A stretch of DNA of 64,000 nucleotides from JADLDB01 sp040755835. GTDB lineage: Bacteria > Myxococcota > Myxococcia > Myxococcales > Myxococcaceae. This document shows, one piece after another, positions 58,819 to 64,000 of the stretch. The notes below the pieces were generated by a model. The model was not told the origin of the DNA. It worked only from the letters and a program-made list of their open reading frames with translations, and did no database searches. The stretch is taken from assembly GCA_040755835.1 (NCBI GenBank), contig JBFMAB010000025.1:124001-188000 (forward strand). Reading direction: 5' to 3'. Both the position numbers and the translations under genes were made by a program. Numbering within the stretch: the stretch's first letter is position 1; each line of letters begins with the position of its first letter.

Positions 58819-60825
58819 TCAGGCCCCGCGCGTGCCCGGCGCGCCACCCTCCCCCCACCAGGCCTTCACCTCCTCCATCCGCCCCAGCCGCCGCGCCGGC
58901 GGCAAACTCTCCAGAAACGCCTTCCCATAGCGCTTCGTCACCACCCGTACGTCGCCGAGCGCCACCACGCCGCGGTCCGTCGCCGTGCGAATCAGCCGGC
59001 CGAAGCCCTGCCGCAGCGCGAGCGCGGCCTGCGGCACCTGGTAGTCATCAAAGGGGCTGCCGCCGCGCGCCTTCACCGCCTCCATCCGCGCCGCCTGCAG
59101 CGGCTCGCCCGGAGGCGCGAACGGCAACCGGTCGATGATGACCATCGACAGCGCCGCGCCCGGCACGTCCACCCCTTCCCAGAACGACTGGCTCGCGAAC
59201 AGCACCGACGGCGCCGCCACGAAGGCCTCGAGCAGCGCCCGCCGCGGCACGTCGCCCTGCTTCAACACCGGCACATCGAGGTGCGGCGACACCAGCGCGT
59301 GCACCTCGTCGAGGTGCCGCAGGCTTGTGAACAGCACGAACGCCCGCCCACCGGTGAGGCGCACCAGCTGGTACACCTCGCGCGCGAACTGCACCGTCCA
59401 CCCCGGCTGCGACGGCTCCGGCAGGTGCCGCGGCACGTAGAGCGCCGCCTGCTTCGCGTAGTCGAACGGCGAGTCCACCTCCACCGCGTCCCACGCGCGG
59501 CCCACGAGTCCGAAGCGCGCCACCACGTAGTCGAAGCTCGGCGAGCGCCGCGAGGCCGCCTTCAACGTCGCCGAGGTGAACACCACGCTGTCCACCGAGT
59601 CGTAGAGGAAGGCCGACAGGGACTCCCCCACGTCGATGGGTGCCGCCCGCAGGCTGGTCGTGCGCCCGCGCGTCTCCAGCCAGTACACCTGCGACGGGTC
59701 GTCCGCGCGCAGCACCGCGTCCAGCGCCGCCGCCGACTCCAGCGCGCGCCGGTGCAGCCCGCCGAGGTCCGCGTCGTCCGCCGGGCACAGGGCGCCCAGC
59801 GCCCCGAGCGTCTCCAGCACCGCCGTCGCCTGCGGCCGCGCGCCCGCCAGGGTGTCCGGCAACAGCCGCACGTCGCGCGCCGCCTCGCCCTCGCCCACCG
59901 CGGCGGCCAGGCAGGCGTGCACCTGCGTGAAGAAGGCGTCGCTGCGCGTCCGGAGCGCCAGCCCCAGCGCCGTCAACGTCCCACACCGGGGGTCGATGGG
60001 CGGGACCGCCTTCAGCGCGTCCTGCGACAGCGTGAAGAGCCGCGCGCTCGACGCCGACTGGCCGAAGAACTCGGTGGCCACGTCCTCCAGCGCGTGTGCC
60101 TCGTCGAACACCACCGCGTCGTACGCCGGCAGCACGCCCAGCTCGCGCTCACCGCCCTTCTGCCGCAGCGCGAGGTCCGCGAAGAAGAGCGCGTGGTTCA
60201 CCACCACCACCTGGCACGCCTCGGCCTCGCGCCGCGCGCGCGTCACGAAGCACGCGTCGTAGTGGGCGCACTTCGTGCCCAGACACGAGTCGCTCGTCGT
60301 CGACACCTGCGACCACGGTCCCCACGCGTCCGGCAGCTGCGTCTCCCCGCGGTCGCCCGTCTGCGTCGAGTACGCCCAGTCGCGAAAGCCTTCCCAGTGA
60401 CGCGCGTCCTCGGGCGTCGTGAAGAGCGGGCTCTTTTCGAAGGCCTCGAAGCGCTGCGCGCACAGGTAGTTCGCCCGCCCCTTCAGCAGCGCCGCGCGGA
60501 AGCGCAGCCCCACCGTGTCACGCAAGAGCGGAATGTCCTTCAGGAAGACCTGTTCCTGCAGCGTGCGCGTCGCCGTCGAGACGATGACGCGCTTCTTCGA
60601 CAGCACCGCCGGCACCAGGTACGCCAGCGTCTTGCCGGTGCCCGTCCCGGCTTCCACCAGCAGGAAGCGCTTGTCGTCGAGCGCCCGCGCCACCGCCCGC
60701 GCCATTTCGAGCTGCGCCGGCCGGTGCTCGTAGCCCGCCAGGACGCCCGACAGCGCGCCGCCCGGCCCCAGCACCCCGTCCACCGTCAGGCCGGCGTCGT
60801 CTTCGTCGTCGTGCGGCAACGTCAC
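58819..60825 (-). CDS. DinG/XPD-like iron-sulfur DNA helicase
   Basis: 668 residues. Walker A EAGTGTGKT (58-66), DEAH box VFDEAHALED (241-244), later SFWEGVDVPG and the QGFGRLIRT motif VI. Four Cys, Cys122, Cys181, Cys186 and Cys192, have the spacing of the DinG 4Fe-4S domain (C-x4-C-x5-C for the last three). It should be a 5'-3' superfamily-2 helicase that unwinds R-loops, G-quadruplexes or damaged DNA. Start is the GTG that overlaps the stop of the upstream zinc-ribbon gene (GTGA), so the two are made together. The frame continues upstream but is not homologous there. Confidence 0.9.
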   Translation of the reverse strand: MTLPHDDEDDAGLTVDGVLGPGGALSGVLAGYEHRPAQLEMARAVARALDDKRFLLVEAGTGTGKTLAYLVPAVLSKKRVIVSTATRTLQEQVFLKDIPLLRDTVGLRFRAALLKGRANYLCAQRFEAFEKSPLFTTPEDARHWEGFRDWAYSTQTGDRGETQLPDAWGPWSQVSTTSDSCLGTKCAHYDACFVTRARREAEACQVVVVNHALFFADLALRQKGGERELGVLPAYDAVVFDEAHALEDVATEFFGQSASSARLFTLSQDALKAVPPIDPRCGTLTALGLALRTRSDAFFTQVHACLAAAVGEGEAARDVRLLPDTLAGARPQATAVLETLGALGALCPADDADLGGLHRRALESAAALDAVLRADDPSQVYWLETRGRTTSLRAAPIDVGESLSAFLYDSVDSVVFTSATLKAASRRSPSFDYVVARFGLVGRAWDAVEVDSPFDYAKQAALYVPRHLPEPSQPGWTVQFAREVYQLVRLTGGRAFVLFTSLRHLDEVHALVSPHLDVPVLKQGDVPRRALLEAFVAAPSVLFASQSFWEGVDVPGAALSMVIIDRLPFAPPGEPLQAARMEAVKARGGSPFDDYQVPQAALALRQGFGRLIRTATDRGVVALGDVRVVTKRYGKAFLESLPPARRLGRMEEVKAWWGEGGAPGTRGA

Positions 60826-61625
60826 GGCGTCTGCGTGAGGAGGACCCGCACGAAGAAGCCGACGGCCGCCAGGAAGAGCAGCACCACCGCGCCGGCGAGC
60901 ACGAGTTTCATCCGGTTGTTGTCGCCCTCGCCGCTCCGCGGCCGGTACGTCATCGGCGCCGCCGCGACGCGCAGCACGTCCGCGCGGCCCTTCTCGGCGA
61001 TGGGGTCGTTCGGCTCCACCGCGAGCCGCAGGCGGTACAGCCGGCCGAGCGCCGTCAGCGCGTCTTCCCGCTGGGCCCGCGCGCGCAGGGCCTCGTGGCT
61101 CGCCTCGGTGCCCCAGTCGCGCAAGAGCGCCACCCACGCTTCGCGCAGCCACGGCGGCGGCGCGACGTGCGCCTCCTGGAAGGCGTCGAAGCGCACGCCG
61201 CACTGCGCGCATGACGGGCTGCCGTCGCGCACCGCGAGGCACTTCGGGCAGTGGCCTTCGGGCACCTCGAAGGGGTTGCCGTCGGCGGACCGCGCCGCGC
61301 GCTCCACCGCCTCCACCGTCGCGGTGCGCAGCATCACCACGTTGCTCGCACCGGGAGAGGACGCCAGCGAGACGCGCGCCGGCGGCGGAGGGCGGACCGG
61401 CACCGGCGGGGCCGCCCGCTCGAGCGCCAGGCCCGGCCCCACCGGCGCATCTCCCGCAACCTCGGGCGCTGCGGTCGAGGCGTCTGGCGGACGGGCGCCG
61501 ATCGCGGGCGCTTCCACCCGCGTCTCCACGCCGCAGCGCGCGCACGTCACGTACAGGACACCGCCGTCGACGCGAAAAGGCCCGAACGCCGCGAGCCGCT
61601 CGCACTGTGGACAGAGGACCTTCAC
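60822..61625 (-). CDS. zinc-ribbon protein with C-terminal membrane anchor, 267 aa
   Basis: GTG start 8 bases after TAACGT. Residues 1-35 form a zinc ribbon (VLCPQCERLAAFG, YVTCARCGVETRV), like the MJ0042 type that many myxobacterial membrane proteins carry. A Pro/Ala linker follows, then a second Cys set (HCPKCLAVRDGSPSCAQCG) and a helical domain, and a last membrane helix (KLVLAGAVVLLFLAAVGFFV). It faces the cytoplasm and is tail-anchored. The coupled DinG-like helicase gene suggests a shared task, perhaps holding the helicase at the membrane (speculative). Confidence 0.75.
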   Translation of the reverse strand: MKVLCPQCERLAAFGPFRVDGGVLYVTCARCGVETRVEAPAIGARPPDASTAAPEVAGDAPVGPGLALERAAPPVPVRPPPPARVSLASSPGASNVVMLRTATVEAVERAARSADGNPFEVPEGHCPKCLAVRDGSPSCAQCGVRFDAFQEAHVAPPPWLREAWVALLRDWGTEASHEALRARAQREDALTALGRLYRLRLAVEPNDPIAEKGRADVLRVAAAPMTYRPRSGEGDNNRMKLVLAGAVVLLFLAAVGFFVRVLLTQTP

Positions 61626-61633
61626 CGGAGCGC

Positions 61634-61639
61634 ACGTTA
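61634..61639 (-). promoter_or_regulatory. -10-like hexamer TAACGT, 8 bases before start
   Basis: TAACGT on the minus strand lies 8 bases before the GTG at 61625 of the zinc-ribbon gene, without a ribosome site. Confidence 0.45.
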
Positions 61640-61774
61640 GCCCAACGGGCCGGGCGGGCCACCGCCGCGCGAGGCGCGTTTCCGTCGCGCGGGCTTCGCG
61701 AAACGCTGAATGGGCTGCCACACCCGTGACGTGAGACAAAGCGCCGTCGAGCCCTCCTGCAGCAGGGAGATGCG

Positions 61775-62764
61775 TCAGAAGGCAGCCTCGACACCGACCG
61801 TCAGGGCGACGTCGGTCGTCAGGCGCTGCGGCGCCGGCGGCGGCGCGGACTGCGGCGGCTGCGAGTCGAAGTTCACCACCAGCGCCGTGGCGAGCGACAC
61901 GCTCTCCGTCAGCCGGGTGTTCAGCTTGGTCGTGTTGTTGATGAGGAGGCGGCCGGCGGCGGGCGCCAGCACGAAGGGAATCGCTTCGAGCTCCTCGCTG
62001 AGGCGCACGTCCCTGGTGAGGTTCCACCGCATCGTCACCGCCGCGCGCGGCGCGAGGATGATGATGCCGTAGTCGCCGTCGATGGGGGCCTCGACGGGGA
62101 AGTACTGGAAGCGCGTCTCGAAGCCGCCGCGCATGGCGAGGTCGAGGCGCAGGTAGAACTTTTCGAGGTCACCCTCCTTCCTGTTGAAGAAGGTGAGGCC
62201 CGTACCGGCCTCGCCGATGGAGCGCGACTCGATGTTCTTCATGTGGTCGAACTCGACGCCTCCCAGCGCGAACAGACTCACCAGGCCCGCGCCGAAGGAG
62301 CGGTCACCGCGAATGGTGCCCAGAGCGCGCCTGGCCGTCACCGCCGAGCTCGAGTTGGACACGTTCGCCGCCGGGTTGGCGAGGCCGTAGGCGCCGCTCA
62401 GGCGAATTCCCAGCGCCCAGCTGTCCCATGTGCGGTCCGCCGCCGCGGTGCCGGTCAGCGTCAACGTCTGCGAGTTGCCCGTGATGAAGGTGAGCCCGGC
62501 GCCCACGCTGCCCGTCCACCGGTCCGCCTTCTTCTCCTCCTTCTTCTTCTCCGCGGCCGGGAGCGGCGCCACCGCGTCGGCGATGCGCGCCGCCGCCTCC
62601 GCCGCCTTCTGCGCTGCAGCCGCCGCCTTCTCCGCCGCGACGGCCGCGCGCTCCTCGGCCGTCATCACCGGGGCCGCCTCCGTCGCCGGCGCCTCCACCG
62701 CCGGGGCCGCCTCGCCACCCGCCTGCGCCACCACCACTGCCAACGCCATACCCAGGAGCGTCAT
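61775..62764 (-). CDS. DUF481-like outer-membrane beta-barrel protein with coiled-coil head
   Basis: 329 residues. Signal MTLLGMALAVVVAQAGG, a Pro/Ala/Glu stretch, an Ala/Glu coiled coil (about 35-75: ERAAVAAEKAAAAAQKAAEA), a Lys-rich joint, then a barrel domain: WTGSVGAGLTFITGNSQTLT, EKFYLRLDLAMRGGFETRFQ, TTDVALTVGVEAAF with a terminal aromatic. The opening GNSQTLT is typical of DUF481/YdiY proteins (salt- or acid-induced outer-membrane barrels). GAGGAA lies 6 bases before ATG. The terminal Phe favours BAM-dependent outer-membrane insertion. Confidence 0.78.
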   Translation of the reverse strand: MTLLGMALAVVVAQAGGEAAPAVEAPATEAAPVMTAEERAAVAAEKAAAAAQKAAEAAARIADAVAPLPAAEKKKEEKKADRWTGSVGAGLTFITGNSQTLTLTGTAAADRTWDSWALGIRLSGAYGLANPAANVSNSSSAVTARRALGTIRGDRSFGAGLVSLFALGGVEFDHMKNIESRSIGEAGTGLTFFNRKEGDLEKFYLRLDLAMRGGFETRFQYFPVEAPIDGDYGIIILAPRAAVTMRWNLTRDVRLSEELEAIPFVLAPAAGRLLINNTTKLNTRLTESVSLATALVVNFDSQPPQSAPPPAPQRLTTDVALTVGVEAAF

Positions 62765-62822
62765 CGTCTGTTCCTCGTTGTTCGGACTGCGGTGTTGAAA
62801 ACCGTCTCGTCTCTCCGCTGCG

Positions 62823-64000
62823 TCACGGCGCCGCCGGCGGCGGCACGTCCGCCTTCGGCGCGTCATTCCTCGGCCCCACCCACGCGGGGGCGCTCTTCCC
62901 GAGCACCTCCACGCTGCGCGCCGCGGCCGGCAGGTACGTGTCCAGCTTGCCGAGGTACCAGGCGAGCCCCAGCGCGAGGATGACCGCGAGGGTGAGGTAG
63001 AGGCCCCAGGGGCGCCGCTTCTCGGCGAACGGGTCGACGGTGTCGACACTCGAGCCCGGCGGCAGCTTCGCCACCTTCGTCAGCGCGCCGCCGAACGGGA
63101 TGTTGAGGCGGGCGCGGGCATTCACCGCCCAGCCGTTGGCGTCGAGGATGGGCCCGATGTTGCGCTGCCGCAGCTTGAGCGCCGCAATCAACATCGACGG
63201 GCCCGAGATGACCAGCATGAGGCCCACGAAGCCGAGCGGCATCCACATGCCGAGGCCGAAGAAGGTCTGCAGCATGGCGCCCAGTGCGGCGGCGATGCCA
63301 CCGACGGCGACGCCCAGGGCGGCCACCACGCCGACGTCGAACTTCCTGGGCACGCCCTCGGCTTGACCCGTGTCGGCGGACTTCTCCACGGCGATGGCGC
63401 CTGCCGTCAGCTTGTCGTTGGCCGCCGTGTCCGCCGCGGTGGCGCGCCTGGTGACCTGCTCTTCGATGAAGCGCAACAGCTTCTTGTACGGCGCCCAGAA
63501 GGCCTGCCGGAGGGAGATGGGGTTCTCCACCACCCTGGTGATGGTGGCGTCCCAGTCCCGGCCCTCGAGGTCGTAGAAGATGCCGTTGCGGCCCACCATC
63601 AGGTTGTCCGAGTCGCCCGCGGTGAACGCGGCGACGATGGTCATCTTCTCGCCCGTCGCCGGGCGGGTGCAGTCGCAGTACGCGAGGTACGCGCGGGACA
63701 GCGGCGCCATGGTGGCGTGCTTGCCGGCGTCCTCCACCCGCACGCACAGCTCGCACTCGCGCTGGTCGAGGAACAGCCGCCCCACCTGGAAGATGGCCGG
63801 GGCCTTGCGCGCGTAGAAGTCCCTGAACGAGACGAAGTTGTTCGCCAGGCGGAAGAGGTCCCGGTGCAGTCGCACCAACTTCTCCACCGAGGCAATCGAC
63901 TTCGCCGTCGGCTCCTGCGCCTTCTCCTCGGCCATCAGGTCGTCGAAGAGCTTGCGCGCGCCGTCCTTCGCCAGCGCCCGCACGCGCTCCGCGCCCAGCT
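62823..64000 (-). CDS. membrane protein of unknown family (5' end outside the window)
   Basis: The minus-strand frame is open to the window edge (ELGAERVRALAKDG reads across it), so the start is probably beyond 64000; 391 codons remain. The soluble N-part has NNFVSFRDFYARKAPAIFQVG, ECELCVRVEDAGKHATMAPL and IFYDLEGRDWDATITRVVENP; the Cys and basic residues hint at a ligand site. Four hydrophobic segments follow (VVAALGVAVGGIAAALGAML, MPLGFVGLMLVISGPSMLIA, YLTLAVILALGLAWYLG). I do not recognise the family. It lies 59 bases upstream of the DUF481-like gene and may share its transcript. Confidence 0.6.
   Translation of the reverse strand, partial: LGAERVRALAKDGARKLFDDLMAEEKAQEPTAKSIASVEKLVRLHRDLFRLANNFVSFRDFYARKAPAIFQVGRLFLDQRECELCVRVEDAGKHATMAPLSRAYLAYCDCTRPATGEKMTIVAAFTAGDSDNLMVGRNGIFYDLEGRDWDATITRVVENPISLRQAFWAPYKKLLRFIEEQVTRRATAADTAANDKLTAGAIAVEKSADTGQAEGVPRKFDVGVVAALGVAVGGIAAALGAMLQTFFGLGMWMPLGFVGLMLVISGPSMLIAALKLRQRNIGPILDANGWAVNARARLNIPFGGALTKVAKLPPGSSVDTVDPFAEKRRPWGLYLTLAVILALGLAWYLGKLDTYLPAAARSVEVLGKSAPAWVGPRNDAPKADVPPPAAP

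Overview
The window looks like part of a draft genome scaffold from a myxobacterium or close relative (Myxococcota). The grounds are very high GC, many modular Cys-rich lipoproteins with Gly/Thr linkers and MopE-like DxDxDG segments, an enzyme-sized Ser/Thr kinase fused to further domains, an HprK-RapZ pair, and wide use of GTG starts. No species can be named from the sequence alone. A run of exactly 100 N at 40992-41091 marks an unresolved assembly gap inside a tandem repeat.

Layout. 1-4.9 kb: the end of a PLP enzyme gene, a short YgfK-type iron-sulfur protein, and a membrane protein with a PqqD-like start and two cyclic-nucleotide-binding domains. 4.9-7.4 kb: a two-gene unit on the minus strand (CsgG/TolB-like membrane protein, Cys-rich lipoprotein). 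7.5-13.6 kb: a complete CusCBA-type heavy-metal efflux operon whose adaptor carries three possible metal-binding modules. 13.9-23.3 kb: a nitrilase-family amidohydrolase, secreted Cys-rich proteins and lipoproteins, a stand-alone HslV/proteasome-like protease, and gene remnants. 23.3-27.4 kb: a carbamoyl-amino-acid hydrolase, then a FadR-like regulator divergent from an FAAH-like amidase, with two FadR-type operators between them. 27.7-38.3 kb: large secreted lipoproteins and a MoxR ATPase. 38.4-43.7 kb: an alpha/beta hydrolase, a phosphoesterase, a repeat protein broken by the gap, Lgt and a DUF4230 protein. 43.8-51.7 kb: a kinase/pseudo-cyclase/ATPase/TPR protein, a GT22-type mannosyltransferase, a Flp-like pilin and a pseudo-receiver/pseudokinase. 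51.8-58.6 kb: hprK-rapZ, a Gre-like factor, a zinc-metallopeptidase lipoprotein unit and a pair of hotdog thioesterases. 58.8-64 kb: a DinG-like iron-sulfur helicase coupled to a zinc-ribbon membrane protein, a DUF481-like outer-membrane protein and a partial membrane protein.

Shared themes. Eleven probable lipoproteins sit in one window together with Lgt, the enzyme that lipidates them. Several nitrogen-scavenging hydrolases (YgfK-type, nitrilase-type, carbamoyl hydrolase, amidase) are scattered rather than in one operon. Neighbouring genes often overlap by GTGA. Many genes have a TAnnnT hexamer only 6-10 bases before the start codon and no Shine-Dalgarno, which suggests leaderless or nearly leaderless mRNAs. 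Family names here come from recognition of motifs by eye; no database search was run.
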